Assembly: GCA_022508805.1 (NCBI GenBank) | Contig: JAFLUM010000005.1 | Span: 62,001-126,000 of the forward strand | Origin: Oscillospiraceae bacterium | GTDB taxonomy: Bacteria; Bacillota; Clostridia; Oscillospirales; Acutalibacteraceae | Direction: 5' to 3' | Length of the DNA stretch: 64,000 bases | Shown: piece by piece, positions 54,852-64,000 of the stretch | Position numbering within the stretch: the stretch's first letter is position 1 | How the letters are laid out: each line of letters opens with the position of its first letter | Notes under the pieces: generated by a model | The model's database searches: none | Told to the model about the DNA's origin: nothing | The model's input: the letters and a program-made list of their open reading frames with translations, nothing else | Program-made: the position numbers and the translations under genes

Positions 54852-56105
54852 ATGTTTGAAAATTTGATAGATTCAATAGGCTTTGTGGGGAATACCGACC
54901 CCGACGTTGCCGCCGCAATGAACGAAGAGCTTTCCCGTCAAAGAAGAAATCTTGAGCTTATCGCCAGCGAAAACGTGGTTTCCCCTGCGGTAATGGCGGC
55001 AATGGGCAGCGTGCTCACCAATAAATATGCGGAAGGATACCCCGCAAAAAGATATTACGGCGGCTGTGAGTTTGTGGATAAGGTCGAAGATATCGCCCGC
55101 GACAGGCTGATGCAGCTTTTCGGCGCAAATTATGCCAATGTCCAGCCCCATTCGGGCGCGCAGGCAAATATAGCCGTATATTTTGCTCTTATCGAGCCCG
55201 GCGACACGGTTATGGGAATGAATCTTGCCGAGGGCGGACACCTCACCCACGGCTCACCCGTTAATATTTCGGGTAAATATTTTAATTTTGTCCCCTACGG
55301 CGTGGACGAAAACGGTTTTCTTGATTACGACGCTTATGAGAAAAAGGCAAAGGAATGTAAGCCGAAATTGATAGTTGCAGGTGCATCTGCATACCCCAGA
55401 ATAATTGATTTTAAGAGAATGGCTGACATCGCTCACGAAGTCGGTGCATACTTTATGGTGGATATGGCCCACATTGCAGGACTTATTGCGGCAGGACTTC
55501 ACCCGTCACCCGTTCCCTATGCGGATGTGGTTACTTCTACTACGCATAAAACTCTTCGCGGTCCGCGCGGCGGTATAATTCTCAGCCGTGACGAGGAATT
55601 GGGCTTGAAATTTAATAAAGCCATCTTCCCCGGCACACAGGGCGGTCCTCTTATGCACGTTATTGCGGCAAAGGCTGTCTGCTTCGGCGAGGCTCTTAAG
55701 CCCGAATTCAAAGAATATCAGAAAAAGGTCATAGACAATGCCGCTGCTCTTGCAAAGGGTCTTATGTCACGGGGAATCGACCTTGTATCAGGCGGCACGG
55801 ACAATCACCTTATGCTTGCCGATCTTCGCCGTGTAGGTGTTACGGGCAAGGAGCTTGAACACCGTCTTGACGAGGTTCATATTACGGCAAACAAAAATGC
55901 TATCCCCAATGACCCCGAAAAGCCCTTCGTTACAAGCGGCTTGAGACTGGGCACTCCCGCAGTGACAACAAGAGGTCTTAATACCGATGATATGGACAAA
56001 ATTGCGGAATTTGTCTATCTTGCCGCCACTGATTTCGAAAATAAAGCGGATCACATAAGACAGGGCGTTGAAGACATCTGTAAAAAATACCCATTATACG
56101 AATAG
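54852..56105 (+). CDS. glyA: Serine hydroxymethyltransferase
   Basis: A 417-residue PLP enzyme interconverting serine and glycine with tetrahydrofolate, supplying one-carbon units for purines. Landmarks are [12 protein letters not shown] near 36-47, [14 protein letters not shown], the HSGAQAN segment, [12 protein letters not shown], and the PLP lysine Lys233 in [20 protein letters not shown] precedes the ATG. It follows guaB by 18 bp, linking one-carbon and purine supply, and is followed 12 bp later by an ANTAR-domain gene. Confidence 0.97.
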   Translation: MFENLIDSIGFVGNTDPDVAAAMNEELSRQRRNLELIASENVVSPAVMAAMGSVLTNKYAEGYPAKRYYGGCEFVDKVEDIARDRLMQLFGANYANVQPHSGAQANIAVYFALIEPGDTVMGMNLAEGGHLTHGSPVNISGKYFNFVPYGVDENGFLDYDAYEKKAKECKPKLIVAGASAYPRIIDFKRMADIAHEVGAYFMVDMAHIAGLIAAGLHPSPVPYADVVTSTTHKTLRGPRGGIILSRDEELGLKFNKAIFPGTQGGPLMHVIAAKAVCFGEALKPEFKEYQKKVIDNAAALAKGLMSRGIDLVSGGTDNHLMLADLRRVGVTGKELEHRLDEVHITANKNAIPNDPEKPFVTSGLRLGTPAVTTRGLNTDDMDKIAEFVYLAATDFENKADHIRQGVEDICKKYPLYE

Positions 56106-56117
56106 GTTTGATAACAG

Positions 56118-56648
56118 TTGAGGAAAATCGTCATTGCAAGCGGAAACAGGCAAGCCGCACAGCGTGTAAAAAATATGCTTGCAGTCCACGGCATACAGAT
56201 GGAAAGGCTTTTTTCGTCGGGCGCCGAGGTGCTTTCTTACGCGGTTATCCGTCCCGAGGCGGTGATCATATGCGGCAGACTGCCCGATATGACCGCTGTT
56301 ACCCTTGCGGAAATGGTGCCTGCGGGATTTGACATAATCAGTCTTACCCCGTCGGGTCAGTCACAGATGATTTTCAGAAGTAATCTTATTTCCCTCAATA
56401 TGCCCTTAAATACCCGTGAGCTTGTAAGCACGGTCAAAACTCTTGCAGTCACCCAAAACCAGAGCTATCAGCGGAAAAATCACCGTCCCGACGACGAGGA
56501 AAAGCTGATAACACATGCAAAACAGAGAATAATGGAAAGACATCATATTTCCGAGTCCCAAGCGCATAAGATACTACAAAAGCGCAGTATGGACTCGGGG
56601 GTCTCTATGCTCCAAGTTGCGTCACTGGTTTTGGAGGAGTATGAATGA
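56118..56648 (+). CDS. Receiver-like plus ANTAR-domain RNA-binding regulator
   Basis: A 176-residue protein. Residues 1-110 form a response-regulator-like domain (IVIASGNRQAAQRVKNML, then AVIICGRLPDMTAV) that lacks a clear acidic pocket, so phosphorylation is doubtful. Residues ~120-176 form an ANTAR three-helix domain (ITHAKQRIMERHHISESQAHKILQKRSMDS) that binds double hexaloop RNAs to prevent termination. The start is TTG 56118; the ribosome site is weak. It overlaps dapF by four bases (ATGA). The target transcripts are not known; a role in nitrogen or amino-acid control is plausible. Confidence 0.85.
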   Translation: MRKIVIASGNRQAAQRVKNMLAVHGIQMERLFSSGAEVLSYAVIRPEAVIICGRLPDMTAVTLAEMVPAGFDIISLTPSGQSQMIFRSNLISLNMPLNTRELVSTVKTLAVTQNQSYQRKNHRPDDEEKLITHAKQRIMERHHISESQAHKILQKRSMDSGVSMLQVASLVLEEYE

Positions 56649-57481
56649 GATTTACGAAAATGCACGGTGCGGGCAACGATTATATTTACGTCGACTGCTT
56701 TTCGCAGGACGTTAATGATCCCACTCACACCGCAAAAATCTTGAGCCGTCCCCATTTTGGCATCGGATCGGACGGGTTAGTGCTCATAAAACCGTCAAAT
56801 AACGCCGACTGCTTTATGGATATTTACAACGCAGACGGTTCTCGGGCAAAAATGTGCGGTAATGCCGTAAGGTGCACCGCAAAATACGCTTATGACAGCG
56901 GAAACAGAAAGAGCGTAATTGACGTTGATACCCTCAGCGGCACAAAAAGCGTTGAGCTTATCCGCGAAAACGGAAATGTCACGGGCGGCAGGGTCAATAT
57001 GGGAAAGCCCATATTAAACGGACATTCAATACCGACTCGATTCGGCTCGAGCATCGTCAAAGGCGAAAGCCTGTCTGTTGATAATAAAAATTATGAGATA
57101 ACCTGCCTTTCAATGGGCAATCCTCATTGTGTGGTTTTCTGTGACGGTGTTGACTCTTTGGATCTATCGAAAATCGGACCGTTATTTGAGCATCACGAAA
57201 TGTTCCCCGAAAGGATAAACACCGAATTTGTTGAGGTCAAAGGCGGCGAAGAGCTGACCGTCCGTGTATGGGAACGGGGCAGCGGAGAAACGCTTGCCTG
57301 CGGCACGGGAGCCTGTGCGGCGGCGGTGGCATCAGTCATAAACGGACTGTCAAAAAAGAACAGAGAGATAAAAATAAACTTACCCGGCGGCACGCTTTTT
57401 GCCGACTGGACCGAGAACGGCGACGTTTACCTTACAGGTCCGGCGGTAACAGTGTTCACGGGGGAAACGGAAGTTTTGTGA
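56645..57481 (+). CDS. dapF: Diaminopimelate epimerase
   Basis: A 278-residue cofactor-independent epimerase converting LL- to meso-diaminopimelate for peptidoglycan and lysine. The two catalytic cysteines are Cys71 in MCGNAVRC and Cys219 in ACGTGACA; MHGAGNDYIYVD at the N-terminus and NTEFVEV are also typical. Its ATG overlaps the ANTAR stop, with GGAGGAG just upstream. dapL, which makes its substrate, lies 170 bp downstream behind a repeat and a possible promoter. Confidence 0.97.
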   Translation: MRFTKMHGAGNDYIYVDCFSQDVNDPTHTAKILSRPHFGIGSDGLVLIKPSNNADCFMDIYNADGSRAKMCGNAVRCTAKYAYDSGNRKSVIDVDTLSGTKSVELIRENGNVTGGRVNMGKPILNGHSIPTRFGSSIVKGESLSVDNKNYEITCLSMGNPHCVVFCDGVDSLDLSKIGPLFEHHEMFPERINTEFVEVKGGEELTVRVWERGSGETLACGTGACAAAVASVINGLSKKNREIKINLPGGTLFADWTENGDVYLTGPAVTVFTGETEVL

Positions 57482-57503
57482 CTGCTAACAGTGAACGGAT
57501 TTT

Positions 57504-57552
57504 ATTCCCTCCGTCTCGCCTGCGGCGAGCCACCTCCCTCGAGGAGGGAGGA
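57504..57552. repeat. CTCCCTC/GAGGGAG repeat, copy 7
   Basis: TTCCCTCCGTCTCGCCTGCG with a TCGCC/GGCGA hairpin, then CCTCCCTCGAGGAGGGAGG, between dapF and dapL. The T-run after it could end the dapF transcript. Confidence 0.6.
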
Positions 57553-57589
57553 AAAGACTTTTTTGAATCACTAAATCTCTCATACACTG

Positions 57590-57617
57590 TTGACAATTGC
57601 TGATCTTGCATTAAATT
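57590..57617 (+). promoter_or_regulatory. Possible dapL promoter
   Basis: A perfect TTGACA (57590-57595) is followed after 16 bp by TAAATT (57612-57617), 34 bp before the dapL start. The -10 is weak. Confidence 0.4.
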
Positions 57618-57650
57618 ATGTCGATATAAATCGTACAGGAGAATAAACGA

Positions 57651-58841
57651 ATGAAAATAAACGAAAACTTTTTGAAGATACAAAGCTCTTATCTTTTTTC
57701 AAACATCGCAAAAAAGGTAAACGCATACGTTGCGGCTAACCCCGACAAGCCTATTATCCGTTTAGGCATCGGCGACGTCACCCGACCGCTGGCGGACGAG
57801 TGCATAACCGCTATGCACAAGGCGGTGGACCATATGGCGGACGAAAAAACCTTTATGGGTTATCCGCCCGAATACGGTCACAGCTGGCTTATAACCGCTA
57901 TAAACGAGAACGATTATAAGTCCCGCGGAGTGGAGCTTGACAACAGTGAGATCTTCGTCTCCGACGGTGCTAAGAGCGATTGCGGAAATATCGGTGATAT
58001 TTTTTCCCTTGATAACAGAGTTGCAGTGTGCGATCCTGTTTATCCCGTTTACGTTGACACAAACGTGATGATGGGGCGCTCCAAGGATATGCTTTATATG
58101 CCCTGCACCGCTGAAAACGGCTTTTTGCCGCAGATCCCCACCGAAAAAGCGGACATCATATATCTTTGCTTCCCCAACAACCCCACGGGTATGGCTATCA
58201 CAAAGGATGAGTTAAAAAAATGGGTGGATTACGCCAACGCTAACGGCTCGGTCATCCTTTTCGATTCGGCCTACGAGGCGTTCATAACTGAAGATAACGT
58301 ACCGCACTCAATTTATGAGATTGAAGGAGCAAAAACCTGTGCCATAGAATTCAGAAGCTTTTCAAAAACCGCCGGATTTACAGGCGTTCGCTGCGGCTAT
58401 ACAGTGGTTCCCCACGACTTAAAGGTTGACGGTGTGGAGCTTAACGCCCTTTGGGCAAGACGTCAGGCAACAAAGTTCAACGGCGTTTCATATATCACAC
58501 AAAGAGCCGCCGCCGCGTGCTATACGGATGCAGGCAAACAGCAGATTCGTGATACTATTGCATATTACCAAAAGAATGCAAAAGTAATCTACGACGGGCT
58601 TAAATCCTGCGGCTTTACCGTTTACGGAGCGGTCAATTCGCCGTATGTATGGCTCAAAACCCCCGACGGTATGAAAAGCTGGGATTTCTTTGACCTGCTG
58701 CTTGAAAATATTCAGGTGGTCGGCACTCCCGGCGAGGGCTTCGGTCCAAGCGGTGAGGGATATTTCCGCTTAACGTCATTCGGCTCGGCGGAAAACACGG
58801 CAAAGGCAGTAGAAAGAATTAAAAATTATTTTGGCAAATAA
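57651..58841 (+). CDS. dapL: LL-diaminopimelate aminotransferase
   Basis: A 396-residue PLP enzyme converting tetrahydrodipicolinate directly to LL-diaminopimelate, bypassing the succinylase or acetylase steps. [14 protein letters not shown] near 37-50, [24 protein letters not shown] and [15 protein letters not shown] are family-typical. The Schiff-base lysine is Lys239 in [16 protein letters not shown]. Together with dapF it completes diaminopimelate formation. An AGGAG site lies upstream of the ATG. purB follows after 15 bp. Confidence 0.97.
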   Translation: MKINENFLKIQSSYLFSNIAKKVNAYVAANPDKPIIRLGIGDVTRPLADECITAMHKAVDHMADEKTFMGYPPEYGHSWLITAINENDYKSRGVELDNSEIFVSDGAKSDCGNIGDIFSLDNRVAVCDPVYPVYVDTNVMMGRSKDMLYMPCTAENGFLPQIPTEKADIIYLCFPNNPTGMAITKDELKKWVDYANANGSVILFDSAYEAFITEDNVPHSIYEIEGAKTCAIEFRSFSKTAGFTGVRCGYTVVPHDLKVDGVELNALWARRQATKFNGVSYITQRAAAACYTDAGKQQIRDTIAYYQKNAKVIYDGLKSCGFTVYGAVNSPYVWLKTPDGMKSWDFFDLLLENIQVVGTPGEGFGPSGEGYFRLTSFGSAENTAKAVERIKNYFGK

Positions 58842-58856
58842 AAGGGGCAGTTAAAA

Positions 58857-60287
58857 ATGAAGGATATTTACGAAAGTCCGTTAAATTCAAGGTATTCCAG
58901 CAAAGAAATGAAATACATTTTCTCGCCGGATTTCAAATTCAGAACCTGGAGAAGGCTCTGGGTGGCTCTTGCCGAGAGCGAAATGGAACTGGGTCTGGGT
59001 ATCACACAAGAACAGGTGGACGAGCTTAAAGCCCACATTGACGACATCAATTACGAGGTTGCCGAGGCGTACGAAAAGAAGTTCCGCCACGATGTTATGA
59101 GCCACGTTCACGCTTACGGTGAGTTGTGCCCGGGCACAAAGGGCATAATCCATTTGGGAGCTACCTCCTGCTATGTGGGCGACAACACAGACGTTATCAC
59201 TATGACCGAGGGTCTGCGACTTGTCCGCAAAAAGCTTGTCAATCTTATGGACAAGCTCTCAAAATTTGCTCTTGAATATAAAGATATGCCCTGTCTTGCA
59301 TTTACCCATTTTCAGCCTGCTCAGCCTACCACCGTGGGCAAAAGAGCATCGCTTTGGCTGATGGACCTTGTAATGGATATGGAACAGCTGGAGTTCCAGC
59401 TGACAAAGATGCGACTGCTGGGCTCAAAGGGAACAACGGGCACACAGGCGAGCTTTATGGAGCTTTTTGACGGCGATACCGATAAAATCAAGGAGCTTGA
59501 CCGCAAAATCGCGGCTAAAATGGGCTTCGATGAAACGTATCCCGTATCCGGTCAGACTTACCCGAGAAAGCTTGATTACCACGTGCTTTCCGTTCTCTCG
59601 TCAATAGCACAGTCGGCATATAAATTCTCAAACGATATGCGACTTTTGCAGCATCTTAAGGAGCTTGAAGAGCCCTTTGAAAAAAATCAGATAGGCTCGT
59701 CGGCAATGGCGTATAAGCGCAATCCTATGCGCAGTGAGCGTATTTCGTCCCTTGCCCGCTATGTCATATGCGACACGCTGAACCCTGCAGTTACCGCATC
59801 AACACAGTGGTTCGAGAGAACCCTCGACGACTCGGCAAACAAGAGAATCAGCGTTGCCGAAGCCTTTTTGGCGGTGGATGCCATAATGGAGCTTTACATC
59901 AATATAGTAAGCAACATTGTGGTTTATCCCAAGATGATCGAAAAGAGACTTTGGGACGAGCTGCCCTTTATGGCGACCGAGAATATTATGATGGCGGCAG
60001 TTAAAAAAGGCGGAGACCGACAGGAACTGCACGAAAAGATCCGCTGTCATTCAATGGACGCGGGCAGAGTTGTCAAGGTCGAGGGCAAGCCTAACGACCT
60101 TATTGAGCGCATTGCCGCTGACGAATCCTTCGGACTAAGCCTTGAGGAGATCGAGGCGGAAATGAAACCCGAAAAGTTTGTCGGCAGAGCACCCCAACAG
60201 GTGGAAGAAATGGTCCGCGATTACGTTGCCCCCATCATCGACCGCTATAAAGATGACTTAGGTCTGACGGTTGAGATTAAGGTGTAA
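58857..60287 (+). CDS. purB: Adenylosuccinate lyase
   Basis: A 476-residue fumarase-superfamily enzyme acting twice in purine synthesis (SAICAR to AICAR, adenylosuccinate to AMP). Landmarks are the catalytic-histidine regions HDVMSHVHAYG near 81-91 and THFQPAQPTTVG, and the signature loop GSSAMAYKRNPMRSERI. Its length and HVHAYG form resemble the eukaryote-like subgroup of PurB also found in Clostridia. It is the last gene of the dapL-purB unit, followed by a strong terminator. Confidence 0.96.
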   Translation: MKDIYESPLNSRYSSKEMKYIFSPDFKFRTWRRLWVALAESEMELGLGITQEQVDELKAHIDDINYEVAEAYEKKFRHDVMSHVHAYGELCPGTKGIIHLGATSCYVGDNTDVITMTEGLRLVRKKLVNLMDKLSKFALEYKDMPCLAFTHFQPAQPTTVGKRASLWLMDLVMDMEQLEFQLTKMRLLGSKGTTGTQASFMELFDGDTDKIKELDRKIAAKMGFDETYPVSGQTYPRKLDYHVLSVLSSIAQSAYKFSNDMRLLQHLKELEEPFEKNQIGSSAMAYKRNPMRSERISSLARYVICDTLNPAVTASTQWFERTLDDSANKRISVAEAFLAVDAIMELYINIVSNIVVYPKMIEKRLWDELPFMATENIMMAAVKKGGDRQELHEKIRCHSMDAGRVVKVEGKPNDLIERIAADESFGLSLEEIEAEMKPEKFVGRAPQQVEEMVRDYVAPIIDRYKDDLGLTVEIKV

Positions 60288-60308
60288 AAAGCCTATTAAA
60301 TGAATTTT

Positions 60309-60350
60309 AAATCCGGCAATCTCTTATGAGAGCGCCGGATTTGTTTTTTT
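60309..60350 (+). terminator. Terminator after purB
   Basis: AAATCCGGC (60309-60317) pairs with GCCGGATTT (60334-60342), with an inner CTCT/AGAG stem, followed by a G and seven Ts. Confidence 0.85.
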
Positions 60351-60408
60351 GTCGGATTCGTGATAATATATTTAATAAATAACGATGTATGAAAGTGAGA
60401 TCTGTCAT

Positions 60409-60897
60409 ATGAAAAACTTATCTTTTGAAAATTATAAAAAGGCTTTAAGTATTACTAATGAGCTTTTTCAAAAAGATTATCAATTTGCTATGGCAACCAC
60501 TGCAAATCATATTCCATCACTACGCTTTGTGGATACATATTTTTACGACGGAGCATTCTATATTCTTACATATGAAAACACAAATAAAGTTAAAGAAATA
60601 AATGTCAACCCGCAGGTTGCATTATGTAGCCGAAAGGGATATGCTTTCCACGGTAAAGCGGTCAATATAGGTCATCCATTGCTACCTGAAAACAGTGAAA
60701 TCAAAAATAAATTGATCGTTGCTTTTAAACAGTTTTATTTTAAACATTACAACGAAAATGATCCTATATGTATTTTAAAAATAATGCCTGAAAACGGATT
60801 TGTTTATAAAGACGGTATCGGTTATAAAATTGATTTTGTCAATAAAACTGCTTTTGCCGAGCCATTTACATTTAATACGATATTAACAGAAGAATAA
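60409..60897 (+). CDS. Pyridoxamine 5'-phosphate oxidase-like (flavin-binding) protein
   Basis: A 162-residue protein of the split-barrel, FMN-binding PNPOx-like superfamily. The first strand segment FAMATTANHIPSLRFVDT and the YENTNKVKEINVNPQVALC block near 62-80 are characteristic. Start 60409 (MKNLSFENY) is preferred on similarity to clostridial relatives; ATG 60385 would add eight residues, and neither has a good ribosome site. Composition is more AT-rich than the surrounding biosynthetic genes, so it may be a later acquisition. Enzymatic activity cannot be predicted. Confidence 0.8.
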   Translation: MKNLSFENYKKALSITNELFQKDYQFAMATTANHIPSLRFVDTYFYDGAFYILTYENTNKVKEINVNPQVALCSRKGYAFHGKAVNIGHPLLPENSEIKNKLIVAFKQFYFKHYNENDPICILKIMPENGFVYKDGIGYKIDFVNKTAFAEPFTFNTILTEE

Positions 60898-60910
60898 GTA
60901 TATTATCACA

Positions 60911-60948
60911 ATAATAACCACCCGTCAAACGAAATGGGTGGTTATTAT
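60911..60948. terminator. Terminator-like hairpin
   Basis: ATAATAACCACCC (60911-60923) pairs with GGGTGGTTATTAT (60936-60948). It lies between the convergent PNPOx-like and spoIVA genes and could serve both strands. The following T-run is short. Confidence 0.6.
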
Positions 60949-60965
60949 TCTTATAGTGCGTTCTG

Positions 60966-60987
60966 TGGTTCCCTCTGGGAGGGAGCG
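60966..60987. repeat. CCCTC/GAGGG short repeat
   Basis: TTCCCTCTGGGAGGGAGC, a degenerate member of the CTCCCTC/GAGGGAG family just downstream of the spoIVA stop. Confidence 0.4.
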
Positions 60988-61010
60988 TTTTGGTTTAGAT
61001 TAATAGTAAA

Positions 61011-62489
61011 TTACAGAATTATACACAACAGTCCGTTGCAGCCTTCGTTTATTACACGCTCAAGGGTTTCCTGGAATTTCATCCGTGCATCGGTGGGCAT
61101 ATGGAACAGCTTATTGCGCAGTCCCTCGTTGACAAGCTCGTTGAGGGATTTTCCGAAGATATTGGACTCCCAAATCTTTTGCGGATCCTCTTCAAAGCCC
61201 TCCAGCAGATATTTTACAAGCTCCTCCGACTGGCTTTCACTGCCGACTATGGGCGCAACCTCGGTTTTTATGTTGGCGCGGAGCATATGTATGGACGGCG
61301 CAGATGCGGAAAGGCGTACCCCGTACCGACCGCCCTGACGGACGATTTCCGGCTCTTCGAGGGACAGCTCGTCAATTGTGGGCATAACTATGCCGTAGCC
61401 TGTTGTCTCCACCTCATCGAGAGCGGATTTTATGCGCTCATACTCCTTTTTAATGCGGGCAAGCTCCTTCATACAGGATAAAAGTCCCTGCTCGCTGTCG
61501 ATGGTTATTCCCGTGGACTCCTCCAAAATCTTATAGAACAGTCCGTTGTTCATATCCACGGACACCCACGCGCTGCCTATTCCAAGGTTCATACTTGTGA
61601 CCCGTGCACCCGTGATATGCTCACATTCGCAAAGTGTGTCGGTCATTACGCTGATATCGCGGACGAAAGTCACCTTTTCAAGGGACTGCAAAACGCTTTT
61701 GTAGGTCTCCGCTTTGAGCCAATGCTCCTCGGGCAGTCCCACCAGCCACATTGGCAAGTCGATGCCTATCTCCTTAACTGGGAATTCAAACAGAACCTGC
61801 GTGATTATCTCTTTTATCTCGCGCTCGTCAAGCTCAAGGCAGTTGACCGCCATAACGGGTACGGCATATTTTGCCGAAAGCTCCGCCGAAAGCCGCTGAG
61901 CGCTCTCCCCCTTCGGATACATACAGTTGAGCAGCACAACAAATGGCTTGTTAAGCGCCTTTAGCTCGTTTATTACACGCTCCTCCGCCTCTTCGTATTC
62001 CTCTCGCGGAATGTCGCTGATACTGCCGTCGGTAGTCACCACAAGGCCTATGGTGGAATGCTCGGTGATGACCTTTTTCGTGCCTATTTCCGCCGCGGTG
62101 TTAAAGGGGATCTCCTCTTCGAACCAGGGAGTACGCACCATTCTCGGCTGATCTCCCTCAATATAGCCCAAAGAGCTGGGAACGATATATCCCACGCAGT
62201 CGATCATACGCACGTTAAACTCGGCGTTGTCGGGGAGCGCTATTCTAACGGCGTTTTCGGGAATAAATTTCGGCTCGGTGGTCATTATGGTCCTGCCTGC
62301 CGAGGATTGAGGCAGCTCGTCGTTGGCTCTCTCCCGTACCGCATCGCTTTCCATATTCGGCAGCACCACGGTATCCATAAATCTTTTTATAAACGTGGAT
62401 TTTCCTGTTCTGACAGGTCCGACGACTCCGATATAAATGTCCCCGCCCGTTCTCTGGGCAATATCGTTGTAAATACTTGTGTTACTCAT
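61011..62489 (-). CDS. spoIVA: Stage IV sporulation protein A
   Basis: A 492-residue ATPase that polymerises on the forespore surface as the base of the spore coat. The Walker A motif GPVRTGKST is at 24-32, and DCVGYIVPSSLGYIEGDQPR is the conserved Walker B region. The middle and C-terminal domains end in LERVINEGCNGLLCIIL, which anchors the protein. The length equals that of Bacillus SpoIVA. Its presence shows the organism carries a core sporulation gene. The SPOCS/LysM gene lies 15 bp upstream on the same strand, so the two form a spore-envelope operon. Confidence 0.98.
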   Translation of the reverse strand: MSNTSIYNDIAQRTGGDIYIGVVGPVRTGKSTFIKRFMDTVVLPNMESDAVRERANDELPQSSAGRTIMTTEPKFIPENAVRIALPDNAEFNVRMIDCVGYIVPSSLGYIEGDQPRMVRTPWFEEEIPFNTAAEIGTKKVITEHSTIGLVVTTDGSISDIPREEYEEAEERVINELKALNKPFVVLLNCMYPKGESAQRLSAELSAKYAVPVMAVNCLELDEREIKEIITQVLFEFPVKEIGIDLPMWLVGLPEEHWLKAETYKSVLQSLEKVTFVRDISVMTDTLCECEHITGARVTSMNLGIGSAWVSVDMNNGLFYKILEESTGITIDSEQGLLSCMKELARIKKEYERIKSALDEVETTGYGIVMPTIDELSLEEPEIVRQGGRYGVRLSASAPSIHMLRANIKTEVAPIVGSESQSEELVKYLLEGFEEDPQKIWESNIFGKSLNELVNEGLRNKLFHMPTDARMKFQETLERVINEGCNGLLCIIL

Positions 62490-62504
62490 CAGAATCCCTC
62501 CCTT

Positions 62505-64000
62505 TTATATTTTCGGAATCAGCAGACGGCTGTTCCCGGCGACCGTGCCGTCCGAAATATGATTCTCTCTCATTATGGCATCGACTGTGGTGTTGTATCT
62601 CTCGGCAATGTCCCAAAGGCTCTCGCCGCTGTCGGCAAAATAGACGGTAAGCGACGCGGTTTTAAGGGTTTTTATCCTTGATTTATCCACCAAAAGCTCT
62701 GTTGTGACGCTTTTTTCCTGCTCACGGAAAATGAATCCGCGAACGTTTATCTCCACCCTTGCATCAAGCTGATTACCCTCGCCCATCACAAAGCTTGATG
62801 CCGTTACCGCACAATTGGGACGGCAGGTGAACACCGCATCCCCTGCCTGCAGCTGCCGTTTGTATTCATAGGGTATCTGCCGCTGAGCAAAGGCAGGCTC
62901 GCCCTTTGCATCGGCGTAGATAATATCTGCCGTGACCTCGCCGCTGACCGCCACGCAGTCCTCACGCACCGAAAAGCCTGCGGTGATGTCGCTGCAGGTG
63001 AAATTCAGTATCTTTGTCATTCCAGTAGTTGAAATATCCACCGTTCCGCGGCAAAGGAAGGTATCCTCGATTTTTTCTTCAAGGCTGTTTACGTAAATTC
63101 CCGCTTTTTTAAGCTCAGTCTCATATTTTGTGGAATATGCATCCTTGATAACGGTTATCTGACGGTTCTCAAAGCCCCGTACTGACACCGCCACTGTGGC
63201 GGAAACGTCCAGCAAATTCTTACTGCCTGCCGAATCGTACCTATAACGGACGTTTAACGATGTGACGGTCAATTCCGCGTCCGCCTCGCAATCCTCGGTA
63301 ATATCGGCGGCCTCGATAATCTGATTTATGTTTATCACATTGTCAATGCTCATTACTTCCAGACTATCCTGCTCGGTAAACACGGTTCGTACCAGCAACT
63401 CGCCTTTTAAAAACAGTTTGTTGGATATGACCTTTATTTCGTCGATAACGGCGGAGGAGTACGAGCCGATGATCGCACCAATCGGTTCTGAGATACTGCC
63501 CGTTTCGCAGGTCTCGGTGACTGTAAATATCTTTTCGGTAATTGAAGTCAGGTCGCATATATCTACATTTTCACATCGAGCTGTAATATTTCCGCCCTCA
63601 GCAGCGCTCACTGCCTCATACCGTTTTTTGCCCGATGCCCTTGCAAATACCGTGACTGCTCCGTGAACCTCAAATCTGCGCTGACCCGACACACGGTAAT
63701 TTATGTATTCCGTTTTCGCTCCTACAAATATGTCGGAGCTGTCGGTACTTTTCAGCTCTATCTGCTTTGAAAAATGCAATGTTTGCTCAAAGCACCTGAT
63801 CTTGCCCTGCTCACACACATAGAGCACCCTTATAAGGCACTCGCACTCGGCGCTTATTCTGTCACCCGTGACCTGATGCGACTGCACACCCGGGACTGCA
63901 CTGCAGCGAAGTATCCTGACGATATCCGGCAGATACTCGGGCAGAGTGATGTCACAGTCCACCGCGTGCTCGGCATTCCCCTGAAAGGTGGTTTCGCATA
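62505..64000 (-). CDS. SPOCS (DUF3794) and LysM domain protein (N-terminus off window)
   Basis: About 498 residues are visible; the frame stays open to the right edge, so the first ~10-20 codons are missing. The apparent GTG near 63962 is internal, because FQGNAEHAVDCDITLPEYLP continues the usual N-terminal SPOCS pattern. The protein has at least two SPOCS/DUF3794 repeats (VDCDITLPEYLPDIVRIL near the start and a related block in the second half). It ends in a LysM domain (YFADSGESLWDIAERYNTT ... LLIPKI) for peptidoglycan binding. Such proteins are found in clostridial spore envelopes. It precedes spoIVA by 15 bp. Confidence 0.88.
   Translation of the reverse strand, partial: CETTFQGNAEHAVDCDITLPEYLPDIVRILRCSAVPGVQSHQVTGDRISAECECLIRVLYVCEQGKIRCFEQTLHFSKQIELKSTDSSDIFVGAKTEYINYRVSGQRRFEVHGAVTVFARASGKKRYEAVSAAEGGNITARCENVDICDLTSITEKIFTVTETCETGSISEPIGAIIGSYSSAVIDEIKVISNKLFLKGELLVRTVFTEQDSLEVMSIDNVININQIIEAADITEDCEADAELTVTSLNVRYRYDSAGSKNLLDVSATVAVSVRGFENRQITVIKDAYSTKYETELKKAGIYVNSLEEKIEDTFLCRGTVDISTTGMTKILNFTCSDITAGFSVREDCVAVSGEVTADIIYADAKGEPAFAQRQIPYEYKRQLQAGDAVFTCRPNCAVTASSFVMGEGNQLDARVEINVRGFIFREQEKSVTTELLVDKSRIKTLKTASLTVYFADSGESLWDIAERYNTTVDAIMRENHISDGTVAGNSRLLIPKI

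Overview
The window looks like chromosomal DNA of a spore-forming, low-to-mid GC Gram-positive anaerobe of the Clostridia, most likely a gut Oscillospiraceae/Ruminococcaceae-type organism. The evidence is spoIVA beside a SPOCS/LysM spore-envelope gene, the LL-diaminopimelate aminotransferase (dapL) route, a domain-permuted GH3 beta-glucosidase of the kind known from Ruminococcus and Butyrivibrio, frequent TTG starts, AGGAGG ribosome sites, and TTGACA-17-TATAAT promoters. No tRNA or rRNA gene, CRISPR array, phage or transposase gene was seen.

Layout. 1-7.4 kb (minus): a promoter-driven operon for a secreted/membrane vWA protein, a 1251-residue tubulin/FtsZ-like GTPase-fold protein and an unrecognised protein cut by the window edge. 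7.5-13.2 kb: a histidine-kinase-like ATPase, gapA, two small unknown genes and the permuted GH3 enzyme. 13.2-17.7 kb (minus): a five-gene operon (aminotransferase, rsmA, cca, membrane protein, AlkD-like). 17.9-19.8 kb: rpsU, a YqeG-type phosphatase and an M24 peptidase. 20-25.7 kb: a small membrane protein, an OGG-type glycosylase, then a sugar-catabolic set (GH36, GH4, PfkB kinase). 26-28.7 kb (minus): glpK and malic enzyme. 28.8-32.6 kb: SRP RNA, dnaX, ybaB, recR, smpB and tmRNA. 32.8-37.3 kb: accessory genes (MmcQ/YjbR, XRE regulator, lipoprotein, a broken glutaredoxin-like gene and an AT-rich pair of membrane proteins). 37.5-42.9 kb (minus): secA with three downstream envelope-type genes. 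43.2-48.4 kb: SCP2-like protein, class III aminotransferase, split transketolase and a second SCP2-like protein. 48.6-50.5 kb (minus): PHP phosphoesterase and AI-2E/YtvI-like permease. 50.8-60.3 kb: hom, lysC, guaB, glyA, an ANTAR protein, dapF, dapL and purB. 60.4-64 kb: a PNPOx-like protein, then spoIVA and the SPOCS/LysM gene (minus).

Function. Most of the window is housekeeping: ribosome rescue and protein targeting, DNA replication and repair, and aspartate-family amino acid, diaminopimelate and purine supply. The two blocks that look like uncharacterised systems are the tubulin-like/vWA operon at the left end and the SCP2-aminotransferase-split transketolase-SCP2 cluster at 43-48 kb. 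Intergenic spaces carry at least three families of short structured repeats: CTCCCTC/GAGGGAG composites, an element with GGGTTGAGAGAGT terminal inverted repeats, and clusters of small hairpins.
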